Shown: positions 1 to 8,136 of the stretch, one piece after another
Layout of the letters: each line of letters opens with the position of its first letter
Numbering within the stretch: the stretch's first letter is position 1
Source: Acinetobacter albensis
GTDB taxonomy: Bacteria > Pseudomonadota > Gammaproteobacteria > Pseudomonadales > Moraxellaceae
Assembly (NCBI RefSeq): GCF_900095025.1
Contig: NZ_FMBK01000001.1
Location: 186,001-250,000 of the forward strand
Reading direction: 5' to 3'
DNA: 64,000 nucleotides
Translations under genes and position numbers: made by a program
Notes under the pieces: model-generated
Databases searched by the model: none
What the model was told of the DNA's origin: nothing
Seen by the model: the letters and a program-made list of their open reading frames with translations, nothing else

Positions 1-545
1 ACTCCGCTCCCACCATTTCCCATGGCCAAGTAACCTGGAACATTATTTGTTCCTTCATTGGCTACCGTATCTGTTTCAATGGCTAAGGCACTAAAACCGA
101 AGTTACGAATTCTGATCGGATATTTTTCACTGAAGCTCACTTGGAGCGCTGCCTTAATTTGATCTACGCCACTTGTATTTTTATAAAGTAAATCTGTCCC
201 ATCAATTTGAACTTGTTGCAGATCTATCGTGCCTTGAACACCTTTGAATACAACCCACTGTTTTTTACCAGCAGCATCTACCCGATTGTTCAAAGACATT
301 GCAAATCGGCAAAATCTTAAATCACTACACGTTGAGCTATCAAAAGAATAAGTATCCAGAAACCCAGAAGTCGTATTGGTTTGACTTATTTGATTAAGAC
401 TGAGTAACCAATCAATCGTTGCAGCAGAAGATGCTTGTCCATCTATTTTTGCGAGTTCGTAATTTTCTACAGCTTGTAACTCAGCATGTGCATTTACACT
501 TATTAAAGTCCATAGTGCAGCACATAATATTGATTTATTCATCAT
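1..545 (-). CDS. Fil-type secreted surface/pilus-system protein (partial, C-terminus beyond window)
   Basis: The N-terminal ~180 residues are visible; the rest lies before base 1. The product starts with a Sec signal peptide (MNKS, a hydrophobic stretch, then a cleavage context VNAHA-EL). It continues with LQAVENYELAKIDGQAS, a post-signal motif resembling proteins annotated in Acinetobacter as putative pilus system protein FilA; this is from memory, not a search. Tandem ATG codons sit at 545 and 542, and AGGAG is better spaced for 542. The gene begins 6 bp after the stop of the gene at 552-2534, so the two are likely co-transcribed. The function of Fil proteins is only putatively pilus-related. 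Confidence 0.7.
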   Translation of the reverse strand, partial: MMNKSILCAALWTLISVNAHAELQAVENYELAKIDGQASSAATIDWLLSLNQISQTNTTSGFLDTYSFDSSTCSDLRFCRFAMSLNNRVDAAGKKQWVVFKGVQGTIDLQQVQIDGTDLLYKNTSGVDQIKAALQVSFSEKYPIRIRNFGFSALAIETDTVANEGTNNVPGYLAMGNGGSG

Positions 546-551
546 CTACTC

Positions 552-2534
552 CTACAGCCCCCGAGTGGTAATTTTCATATGTTGAATTAACATGCCATCA
601 ATGACTGCAGAACCTAAGTTTTTAGGCGCAAAATATTCTCGGGTAGATGGTAGCGTTGCAGATCCAGGATTACTTACCCAAGATGAACCATTCACCACAG
701 CACCCGGTAAAGCCCCCCATGCTGCTCCAGCACAAGCGCCACTTTGTGCAACTGCACCTGTACAGAAATCTCCAGCATCAACCCTGCCTTCTACTTTATA
801 AGCCGCGTGAGATACTCGTGGATCAATAGAAAAAGTAGCATGATTAACTGAACCTACATTAATCCAATCCGCCAGATTAAATTCACTGTAAGTACCGGTA
901 GTAGCTGTAGCTCCTGAAGTATAGGTCCCATTATCTTGAAGGTACTCCCATCGTGGAGTTGTACCTGATTGATTTTTCTGACGATATTTAGATTGCAGCT
1001 GATAATAATTTTGCGTGATATTAGAAGTTGCTATATTTTTCAATGCGCCAAAAGAAACTCCAATCGCATCTGCCCCACTATATCCTGTGACCAGATTACT
1101 GCCAGCACCAGAATATTTTGTAGAACCTATAGTAATACTGCTGTGGGTGGCAGGATAAAATGTTCCACCGACTGTTTTACCACATTGGTACACATTACAA
1201 GTTGAACCCAAGTAAGTCGTTGAGGCTGGATTAGCATAATCAGTGTAAATTTTTTGATAAACATTGGCCTGATTAGGAATACGCGTGATTTCCATATTCA
1301 AGTTTTTACCATCATCGGCTACACCTATGACTAAAGGTTGATAGAGCGAACCCAGTACCAAATTAAAATTGGCTCCATACAAAAACAAACCTTCATTTTC
1401 AGCAAATGTTGGCGCTGTTGCAGCGCTATCAATTGCTGGCGTTGAAGCATTCTCACCAGCAACACCTTGAGTACTAAAACGCAATACCGATAAATTACTA
1501 GGAAGTGTATATGAAACGCCATTGTAAGTATCTGTAGTACGGAGTGCCCGATATTGATAACAAGATGCAACATCTGGGCAAGTATTATTAGCCATTCCAG
1601 TAGTTGCTCGAGTTGTATCTGTCGAACTGTAGAGATAAATTGCCTGATTGGTTGTGGTACGGGCCGCAGTACCATTGACTACGGTGGCTTTAAACCCACT
1701 GGTGTCTGTAGCCTGTGTATCACCACCATTGAACCGTAAAGTTCCGGCCAAACCCAGCGTGTTATTATAAGATGTACTTAAACCACCACTAGTCGTTGCA
1801 CCACCCAAAGTTTGAAAAAGATTAATCGAACTACCATTGATACTAAAATTATTCCAGATGGCCTGTAATCGCAAACGATTGGACAATCCCGCGCCCCATC
1901 CTGCCGGATTATTATCAGGCGCAGCAACTGTCGGATTACGCATAAACACATCGGTCCACAAACCTAATTTTAAATGGTAATCATCTGTACTATTTGCACC
2001 TGTAAAACCTGCAATATCATAAGCAGGTGCTTCAAAACTTAAATAAGAAAGCGGTTTATTTACCCCAGCAAAATCTGGTGTACTTGGTGCAGTTTGTACT
2101 TTGAGCAACCATGGATTATTCGTTGTACCCCAGGATTTAACCTGACCTGTACTCGAACTATTATAACGATTGTTAATATCGGTATCTGCACGTGACAAAG
2201 CCAAACCGTATAAGAAAATATCGGCTTTTTGAGCTCCCCTTGCAGTGGCTTCTGTCGTTAGTGGCCCGACTGGAATATAACGAATATAACCAGTGTCTTT
2301 AGTACGATCGAGGTAATCAATACCCATACCCGATGTTAAATTAGGGTTGTCATTCGCCCCTTGAAAAACCATTCTAAAGTTTTCAGGGAGCATGGCAATA
2401 CCCTCACCTGTAGCTTCACTTAAACCAGCATCAGAAATTTCTTGGAGCGCAAAAGTATATTGACTCACACTTAAACCTATCAGTGAAGCCAGTAAAGTTT
2501 TCTTAAATTTTACCGTATAACGAAGTGCAGTCAT
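552..2534 (-). CDS. Fil-type large secreted surface protein (FilB-like)
   Basis: A 660-residue protein with an N-terminal signal peptide (basic YTVKFKK, hydrophobic segment, SQYTFA-LQ). It then carries LQEISDAGLSEATGEGIAML, a relative of the post-signal motif of the next gene. The remainder is Ser/Thr/Asn/Gly-rich and low in charge, typical of secreted beta-rich surface proteins. It resembles Acinetobacter proteins called putative pilus system protein FilB (recalled similarity). I chose the ATG at 2534 because GGAAGG lies just upstream; an upstream in-frame start at 2603 has no such site and would put 23 residues before the signal peptide. It forms an operon with the 1-545 gene. Paired cysteines in the middle (CPDVASC, CNVYQC) suggest disulfides outside the cytoplasm. 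Confidence 0.75.
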   Translation of the reverse strand: MTALRYTVKFKKTLLASLIGLSVSQYTFALQEISDAGLSEATGEGIAMLPENFRMVFQGANDNPNLTSGMGIDYLDRTKDTGYIRYIPVGPLTTEATARGAQKADIFLYGLALSRADTDINNRYNSSSTGQVKSWGTTNNPWLLKVQTAPSTPDFAGVNKPLSYLSFEAPAYDIAGFTGANSTDDYHLKLGLWTDVFMRNPTVAAPDNNPAGWGAGLSNRLRLQAIWNNFSINGSSINLFQTLGGATTSGGLSTSYNNTLGLAGTLRFNGGDTQATDTSGFKATVVNGTAARTTTNQAIYLYSSTDTTRATTGMANNTCPDVASCYQYRALRTTDTYNGVSYTLPSNLSVLRFSTQGVAGENASTPAIDSAATAPTFAENEGLFLYGANFNLVLGSLYQPLVIGVADDGKNLNMEITRIPNQANVYQKIYTDYANPASTTYLGSTCNVYQCGKTVGGTFYPATHSSITIGSTKYSGAGSNLVTGYSGADAIGVSFGALKNIATSNITQNYYQLQSKYRQKNQSGTTPRWEYLQDNGTYTSGATATTGTYSEFNLADWINVGSVNHATFSIDPRVSHAAYKVEGRVDAGDFCTGAVAQSGACAGAAWGALPGAVVNGSSWVSNPGSATLPSTREYFAPKNLGSAVIDGMLIQHMKITTRGL

Positions 2535-2724
2535 CAAGACCTTCCTTTTTATCAGATGCTCCGCATCATTATTTTCATTTCTTCCTAAACTTGGCACGTC
2601 CATTTTTTTAATTTGTCATTACAACAATACTTTTACCAAGTCTATACAACTTTTTATTATGCTGAATATTTATGCAATTGCAAAAAAAAAAGGATAAATG
2701 TCTCCAATTTCCGATGAATGAATA

Positions 2725-2761
2725 ATATAAAAAATAAGCGGATCAAAATGATCCGCTTATT
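2725..2761 (-). terminator. Intrinsic terminator after dcd
   Basis: A perfect 12-bp inverted repeat (AATAAGCGGATC / GATCCGCTTATT, 2733-2761) is followed on the minus strand by a T-run. It lies 17 bp past the dcd stop codon. Confidence 0.85.
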
Positions 2762-2777
2762 CAATTATTTATACAAT

Positions 2778-3347
2778 TTAAGCTTTCGGCAAAGTCACAC
2801 CTGTTTGACCTTGGTATTTACCACCACGGTCTTTATATGATGTCTCGCACACTTCATCAGATTCAAAAAACAACATTTGTGCCACTCCTTCGCCTGCATA
2901 AATACGGGCTGGCAAATTGGTTGTATTTGAAAATTCTAACGTCACATGACCTTCCCACTCAGGTTCCAAAGGCGTTACATTCACAATAATGCCGCAACGT
3001 GCATAGGTCGACTTACCTAAACAAATGGTTAAAACATTGCGTGGGATACGAAAATACTCAACTGTACGTGCTAAAGCAAATGAATTGGGTGGAATAATAC
3101 ACACATCAGATTCAATATCGATAAAGCTTTTATCATCAAAGTTTTTTGGATCGACAATCACGGAATGCACATTAGTAAATACTTTGAATTCACGTGCACA
3201 ACGTACATCATAACCATAACTAGATACGCCATAAGAGATGAGTTTTTCACCTGCTTCATCATAACGTACTTGGTTTTCTGCATACGGTTCAATCATGCCA
3301 TGATTTTCGCTCATTTCACGAATCCAACGATCAGACTTAATTGCCAT
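2778..3347 (-). CDS. dcd: dCTP deaminase
   Basis: The 189-residue protein deaminates dCTP to dUTP in the cytoplasm, feeding dTMP synthesis. The family signatures are in place: SSYGYDVR (residues 42-49), GKSTYARCG (111-119), and [16 protein letters not shown] with the expected catalytic Glu at about 138. The C-terminal GKYQGQTG covers the active site in the trimer. Length matches the family (about 190). It stands alone, with its own terminator, between the Fil genes and a LysE exporter. No regulation is visible. The assignment is firm. Confidence 0.97.
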   Translation of the reverse strand: MAIKSDRWIREMSENHGMIEPYAENQVRYDEAGEKLISYGVSSYGYDVRCAREFKVFTNVHSVIVDPKNFDDKSFIDIESDVCIIPPNSFALARTVEYFRIPRNVLTICLGKSTYARCGIIVNVTPLEPEWEGHVTLEFSNTTNLPARIYAGEGVAQMLFFESDEVCETSYKDRGGKYQGQTGVTLPKA

Positions 3348-3470
3348 TATTTCTATCCAAAAAGAGTTAAATCAATTATTGAGCTGTACTTTAACTGAAA
3401 TTGGTCACAATGAAAATCATGAACAGGGCCTGTACGGCTTTTTTGCCATCATCAGTATTACGCTCTTATT

Positions 3471-4064
3471 TTAGAGACTTAAAAGCGCAGAGTAACTCAG
3501 TGGAATAGAAAAACTGACTAAAACCAAAGAAGCGGTTTTTTGCAAATTGGTTTGATTCAGCCAACGTAATTTATTGGACACTAAAATAGAACCAATAAAG
3601 GTCCAGAACAAGGCAATAGGAATAATTAAAACCAAGAACATCAGCATATGTATGATATAGGCATGCATACTTAACCATGCCGCGCTTGGGAAAATAGCTG
3701 AGGCAAACAAAAGTGCTTTAGGGTTTAATAATGTTGCACAGAATAATTCACGAGCACGAATACTAGGTTGTTGGTAACTGGCTTGGATCTCTGCTGTTTT
3801 CCACAATTTAATCGCAAGAAAAATAATGTACAAAGCACTTAATAATTTTAGCAGAATCGGAATGATCGGAAATTCACTTGAAACTGTTCCAATAATCACG
3901 CCCCAAATGGTGATCGAAATTAAATAGCCGATAGATTCTGCGGGAATAAGTCGCAATGATTGGCGTACACCGACCTGAATCCCAGATGATGCAAGCAAAG
4001 TATTTGTTGGACCGGGCGTCAATAAAATGGTCACAACCAAACCGATAAAAAACCATGAAATCAT
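3471..4064 (-). CDS. LysE/RhtB-family amino-acid exporter
   Basis: A 197-residue integral membrane protein with about six hydrophobic segments. The family signature LLTPGPTNTLL lies near residues 13-23 in the first helix, where LysE/RhtB proteins have a PGP motif. The family exports amino acids or small amphiphiles across the inner membrane; the substrate cannot be told from sequence. I chose the ATG at 4064 because GAGAGG lies 6 bp upstream; the longer frame to 4088 lacks a site. It is a single gene, followed by dcd on the same strand after about 120 bp. A second family member lies at 37632-38255. Confidence 0.85.
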   Translation of the reverse strand: MISWFFIGLVVTILLTPGPTNTLLASSGIQVGVRQSLRLIPAESIGYLISITIWGVIIGTVSSEFPIIPILLKLLSALYIIFLAIKLWKTAEIQASYQQPSIRARELFCATLLNPKALLFASAIFPSAAWLSMHAYIIHMLMFLVLIIPIALFWTFIGSILVSNKLRWLNQTNLQKTASLVLVSFSIPLSYSALLSL

Positions 4065-4340
4065 ATGCGACCTCTCTGTAGAGAGCACGAAGACTAAATT
4101 AATTTATTGTAATGAGCAAATGAGGAATTTCATATTTTTTAGAAAATTTATTTATATTTTAATAAACAATTAAGTTTCAATTGCTTATATAGCAAACACT
4201 GTAATAACTGTACGGTCATTTGTTATAAAAGATTTCAAAAAATGCTTTACCGTATTTTTATGAACAGTCCTTTTAGTTAAAACTGTCATACCATAGGCCT
4301 TTTCAGGCACAATACCTCATTACTTTAGCATCTTATTTTT

Positions 4341-4892
4341 ATGGCAAAAAAATTCTTCCAATCATGGCTTCCCTCTTCGCATAAAATCGCAGAGATGAAA
4401 TTGATGAAGATTTTTGGTCAACGTACCTTAAATCCTTTGCTGTGGTATATAAATAGAAAATCTATTTCTAAAGCCATTTTTATTGGCACTTTTTGGGGCA
4501 TGTTACCACTGCCTTTTCATAGTATTTTGATTGTATTGACTGTATTGCTTTTTGAAGTAAATTTACCGATCAGTTTATGTTTGGCTTGGCTAACTAATCC
4601 GCTTACGCTAGTTCCTATTTTGTATGTGGGTTTTTGGTTGGGTGCAAAAATATTTCAGGTCAATATGATTGATCAAGATATGATCATGGGTGTATTGCAT
4701 CAGATCAGTCACGTCATTACTCATTTTGGTGAAGGACATATCGATTTAAGTTTAGCGAAAATTTTATTATCTGGTTTAATGCTAGAAGCGCTGATTTTTG
4801 CTTTGATATTTTTTATTCTTACTCGTCTTATTTGGCGCTGGAATATTATTCTTCATTATAGACGTCGTCGTTTAACTAAAAGCGAATATTAA
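4341..4892 (+). CDS. DUF2062 membrane protein
   Basis: The 183-residue protein has a basic N-terminus, two or three hydrophobic segments (about 45-70, 78-105, 140-165) and a very basic C-terminal tail (YRRRRLTKSEY). The motif FIGTFWGMLPLPFHS with LAWLTNPLTLVPILY is characteristic of DUF2062, a bacterial inner-membrane family of unknown function. The start follows an AT-rich leader with no strong Shine-Dalgarno. It is divergent from the LysE gene and convergent with apbC. The family assignment is solid; the role is unknown. Confidence 0.85.
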   Translation: MAKKFFQSWLPSSHKIAEMKLMKIFGQRTLNPLLWYINRKSISKAIFIGTFWGMLPLPFHSILIVLTVLLFEVNLPISLCLAWLTNPLTLVPILYVGFWLGAKIFQVNMIDQDMIMGVLHQISHVITHFGEGHIDLSLAKILLSGLMLEALIFALIFFILTRLIWRWNIILHYRRRRLTKSEY

Positions 4893-4930
4893 TTTTAGCA
4901 AATCATACTGTCTACACCAGTTTTAAGCTG

Positions 4931-4968
4931 AAAACAGTTAAGGTGAATGTACAAAAACACCTTAACTG
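4931..4968 (-). terminator. Hairpin downstream of apbC
   Basis: An 11-bp perfect inverted repeat, CAGTTAAGGTG / CACCTTAACTG (4935-4945, 4958-4968), is followed by four Ts on the minus strand. It lies between two convergent genes and may serve both; the plus-strand side lacks a T-run. Confidence 0.55.
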
Positions 4969-5029
4969 CTCCAATTTATAAATCGTTCATTTCTTGCTTT
5001 TCGCTTTTATTAAAGCGTTTAATTTAGAA

Positions 5030-6310
5030 TTAAAAAATTCTGTTTTCTGGCTTTTCAACTTTGGGTAATTGATTGATAATTTTTTCTGCAATCAACATAT
5101 AGCTTTCGGCTGCATCATCACCCGCAATAACGGATGGTCTACCGGCATCAGCATTTTCACGAATTTGAGTATTTAAAGGCAAGCGCCCCAGTAAAGGAAT
5201 ATTGTATTGTGCAGACAATTGATCTCCTCCTCCTGTACCAAAAATTTGCTCTTCATGCCCACAGTGCGAACAAATATGGGTTGACATGTTTTCTATTACA
5301 CCCATAACAGGAATTTGAACCTTATTAAACAACTCAATTCCCTTTGTCGCATCTAATAAAGCAACATTTTGTGGTGTAGTCACAATGACCGCCCCAGTGA
5401 CTGGAATACGCTGCGCCAGTGTGAGTTGAATATCTCCTGTACCGGGAGGCATATCGATCATCAAAACATCTAAATTTGGCCATAAAGTCTGATTAAATAA
5501 TTGCATTAAAGCGCCTGTTGCTTTCGGCCCGCGCCAAGCTACAGGTGTATTGTTATCACCGGTTAAATGCCCAATCGAAAGTACAGCCATGCCATAAGCC
5601 TCAATCGGAACAAATTGTTCCGCTTCAATCATTGGAGTACGTCCCGCATTTCCGAGCATAGTCGGAATGCTTGGGCCATAAATATCAGCATCTAGCACGC
5701 CGACCTTTAAACCTAACTTTTGTAAAGCCAGTGCAAGATTCACGGTTGTGGTTGATTTACCCACCCCCCCCTTGCCCGATGAAACCAAAATAATATTTTG
5801 AATACGCGGATGTTTTGTGACATCTCTTTGTTGTGGAGCTGGTTTTTGGATAGGTGGATTATTTAAGTCTTCTTGTTTTTGAGCTTCAATTGAATCAGTT
5901 CTTGCGGAAGCATCAATTGTAGGAGGAAGTTTTGGATTTGCTGAAGGTGTAGTTTTTGTTTGAGTTGAACTCGAACCTTGAGGAGCAATGTCGGCCTGCT
6001 TTGGAGGAATAGTGTTTGCAGCTTGAGTATGCTTTTGCTGAATTACATGCATATTCAATTCTTGAATACCGCATTTTTCCAGTGCTACTGCTAAATCATC
6101 ATGAATTTTTTGCAAATCCTCTGCTTCATCGGGATAGGTGCGAACAGTAATTTGTAATATCTGTCCTTCTACATTCACTTGAGTGATACGGTCTTTTAGT
6201 AAATGAGAAGAGTTTGGCAATACATAGTTTTGCAGCACATTCTGGATTTCTTCTTCATTCACCCCCTGAGCCGGTGAAAAAACAGATTTAAGCGAAGAAA
6301 GCCACGACAT
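5030..6310 (-). CDS. apbC: Mrp/ApbC iron-sulfur cluster carrier ATPase
   Basis: A 426-residue cytosolic P-loop NTPase that carries and transfers Fe-S clusters. Residues 15-90 form an N-terminal DUF59/MIP18-like domain. Residues 92-165 are a Gln/Pro/Ser/Thr-rich linker, longer than in most homologues. The deviant Walker A SSGKGGVGKST is at 177-187, followed by VLDADIYGPS and IDMPPGTGD. A conserved CSHC pair (THICSHCGHE, near residue 350) binds the bridging cluster. The start at 6310 has GGAG 7 bp upstream; a longer TTG-start reading to 6337 is unlikely. It may supply clusters for enzymes such as Nuo; that link is inference. Confidence 0.95.
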   Translation of the reverse strand: MSWLSSLKSVFSPAQGVNEEEIQNVLQNYVLPNSSHLLKDRITQVNVEGQILQITVRTYPDEAEDLQKIHDDLAVALEKCGIQELNMHVIQQKHTQAANTIPPKQADIAPQGSSSTQTKTTPSANPKLPPTIDASARTDSIEAQKQEDLNNPPIQKPAPQQRDVTKHPRIQNIILVSSGKGGVGKSTTTVNLALALQKLGLKVGVLDADIYGPSIPTMLGNAGRTPMIEAEQFVPIEAYGMAVLSIGHLTGDNNTPVAWRGPKATGALMQLFNQTLWPNLDVLMIDMPPGTGDIQLTLAQRIPVTGAVIVTTPQNVALLDATKGIELFNKVQIPVMGVIENMSTHICSHCGHEEQIFGTGGGDQLSAQYNIPLLGRLPLNTQIRENADAGRPSVIAGDDAAESYMLIAEKIINQLPKVEKPENRIF

Positions 6311-6683
6311 AAATTTACTCCAAGTATGTACATACAACTGAATGTCATAGTTTAACTTTAAATACGATGAAGGTTAATCATTAATATCTGGTGTTTAAGT
6401 TAACCCACAGATCAGCGCCTGTTGTACTTAAAGTTCAATAAATAAAAACGAGCACAATCATTCAAATAATGATGCTAATGAAACTTAAAAAAATTTCATT
6501 TAAGTTAAATTTATTGCTGATCTATATAAATATTTTATTTTTATAATTCCAAAATGTTAAAAAAAACTGCTGATCCTTAATCCAGCTTTATCAGTTAAAG
6601 CATTCATAAATCATCAACAGTCTTATTTTTATGGTGTTACTTATTTAAAATTATTACATTTTAAAATTACTAAATATTCAACA
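6311..6683. other. AT-rich intergenic region, no gene seen
   Basis: It holds the apbC promoter region and sequence 3' of the coiled-coil gene. A weak inverted repeat (AACTTAAA ... TTTAAGTT, about 6483-6506) is the only local structure I see. No open frame with a ribosome-binding site stands out. Confidence 0.5.
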
Positions 6684-7139
6684 TTACGCTTGATCATCTT
6701 TTTTAAACTTATTCAATTTTTCAGTTGCTGTTTTCTTTAACTCATCAAACTTGGTGGTCGCTTGTGCCTTGAGCTCATCGAATTTAACAGTCGCTTCTTG
6801 TTTTAATTCGGTGGCTTTTACTTTCGCCTCTTCAAATTTTTGACTGGCTTCAGTTTTTAAGGTTTCAAGTTTTTCCTGTGCTTTATCTTTAAGCTCAGTA
6901 GCTTGATTTTTTAAGTCATCTAAACTTTCATTACTTTTTGTTTGCTCTTCTGTCTGAGTGTCATCTTTTAGATTATTTAACGCTTTTTCACCTTCAAGTT
7001 TTGCCTCAGATGCTTTATGTTTTAAATCATCGACTACCTTTTCACCTTGTAGTTGAACTTCTTTCGCTTTAAGTTTTAAGTCATCTCCCAAGTCAGATGC
7101 TTTGTTTTTTAAATCGTCTAATTTATTGTCATTGGTCAT
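6684..7139 (-). CDS. Lys/Glu-rich amphipathic coiled-coil protein (LEA/apolipoprotein-like)
   Basis: The 151-residue protein has no signal peptide, no membrane segment and no cysteine, and is almost entirely helix-forming. It is built from degenerate 11-residue repeats of the type xxxxDLKxKAx and xKFDELKAxAT (LKNKASDLGDDL, LKHKASEAKLEGE, KFDELKAQATT). Such 11-mers occur in LEA proteins and apolipoprotein-like amphipathic helices; LEA-like proteins are linked to desiccation tolerance, which would suit Acinetobacter. That role is inference. The start at 7139 follows GAGGACAATATC, an acceptable ribosome-binding site. It is monocistronic. Confidence 0.75.
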   Translation of the reverse strand: MTNDNKLDDLKNKASDLGDDLKLKAKEVQLQGEKVVDDLKHKASEAKLEGEKALNNLKDDTQTEEQTKSNESLDDLKNQATELKDKAQEKLETLKTEASQKFEEAKVKATELKQEATVKFDELKAQATTKFDELKKTATEKLNKFKKDDQA

Positions 7140-7576
7140 GATATTGTCCTCAGTATTATCTGCATGTTATTTCATAATAGTTATACAGTCTTTAAGGAAA
7201 AATTAAATCTAAAACTGCATTTTGAAACAAATGCTGTACAGAGTGTAGTGAAACCACCCTCTTGATTTAGAAATAGTTTTTTATCAAATTTGGGGGTATT
7301 TTTTTGAATTTTTCGATGCCAGTTCAATCTATTTATGAATTAGTGCATCGCTCTTTAAGTTCATGCTTTGGTTGAGTTTCTATCTATCCTATTTTATCCA
7401 ACTTATTGGTTATCATTTAAGGAATTTAATGAAAATCTAGTAAGTTTACTAATGACCAGAACAATATAGCAGATAAGATAAATTGGCTTTAAAAACTTTC
7501 TATGAAGTAAATAGTACTCTTAAACACGCTTAACTGTCTAAATGTTCAGAAATTGCATCGCAATTTCTAGCACTTG

Positions 7577-7585
7577 TGCTATACT
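7577..7585 (+). promoter_or_regulatory. Extended -10 promoter of ssrA
   Basis: TGC-TATACT, an extended -10 element, ends 13 bp before the first base of mature tmRNA. No well-spaced -35 is obvious (TTGCAT at 7553 is 21 bp away). The rest of 7140-7576 is AT-rich with no recognisable gene. Confidence 0.6.
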
Positions 7586-7598
7586 CGCCTTGTACTTT

Positions 7599-7957
7599 GG
7601 GGGTGTTTCTGGCTTCGACGCTGGTGATGAAACTCATAGATGCATGCCGAGAGCGCATTTTCTCTCGTAAATCAAATTTGCATTTTTTAGTCGCAAACGA
7701 CGAATCATACGCTCTAGCTGCCTAAGGGCAGCTTGTCCGCCTCTCCGAATACTTGTGGTTAGAGAGACCGACTGAAGCGCACGCACACAAGGCCGTATAA
7801 AGCCAAGCCTCGGGGCTTTATACTAAACTTAGAGGATCGCGATTTGTATCCTGTTCGTCGGGTCACAAAGAGTTAAAATAATAGACGATATCTAAGCATG
7901 TAGTATTCTCGAGCGTAATGCTGGCGGACGCGGGTTCAACTCCCGCCACCTCCACCA
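7599..7957 (+). ncRNA. ssrA: Transfer-messenger RNA (tmRNA)
   Basis: It rescues stalled ribosomes and tags nascent proteins for proteolysis. The 5' end GGGGGTGTTTCTGGCTTCGA and the 3' end CGGGTTCAACTCCCGCCACC + TCCACCA form the tRNA-like half, with a T-arm and encoded CCA. The reading frame begins at GCA 7693 and gives ANDESYALAA before TAA at 7723-7725; the YALAA end is the usual degron. Length is about 359 nt, normal for gammaproteobacterial tmRNA. The 3' end is the integration target of the island that follows, and the gene remains intact. Confidence 0.97.
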
Positions 7958-7974
7958 AATACCTTCCCAAACAT

Positions 7975-8060
7975 GGCAAAATATGCCTGGTTTTGGAACT
8001 GAAAGGCTTAATCCTAAAGGGGTTAAGCCTTTTTTTATGCCTGAACATAACTAAACATAA
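7975..8060. repeat. Left 86-bp boundary repeat (attL side) of the ssrA island
   Basis: It begins 17 bp after the tmRNA CCA and matches 24965-25050 with only four substitutions, in direct orientation. It includes the ssrA terminator. tmRNA genes are common targets of tyrosine integrases and an integrase gene starts 76 bp downstream, so this pair most likely marks the island ends. Confidence 0.85.
8004..8037 (+). terminator. Intrinsic terminator of ssrA
   Basis: The stem AGGCTTAA(T)CC / GG(GG)TTAAGCCT is followed by seven Ts. An identical hairpin is present in the right boundary copy at 24994-25027. Confidence 0.9.
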
Positions 8061-8083
8061 CTAGCTACAGTGTACATGTGCCG

Positions 8084-8101
8084 TGTACACTGTCATGTAC
8101 A
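8084..8101. repeat. 18-bp palindromic motif, left copy
   Basis: TGTACACTGTCATGTACA, with TGTACA arms around a 6-bp centre, recurs exactly at 24877-24894 inside the right end. Here its first half also pairs with CAGTGTACA at 8068-8076. It sits between the boundary repeat and the integrase start, a place expected for integrase arm or regulator sites (inference). Confidence 0.7.
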
Positions 8102-8136
8102 TTGCATGTTTTGTTGAACTCACTGGTGTACAAGAT

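Noticed and set aside
7863-8048. Minus-strand 61-codon frame over the tmRNA 3' end
   Set aside because: It lies across ssrA and its terminator; no ribosome-binding site.
8083-8136. Longer integrase start at GTG 8083
   Set aside because: It would translate the 18-bp palindrome shared by both island ends; the ATG at 8137 leads straight into the arm-binding domain.
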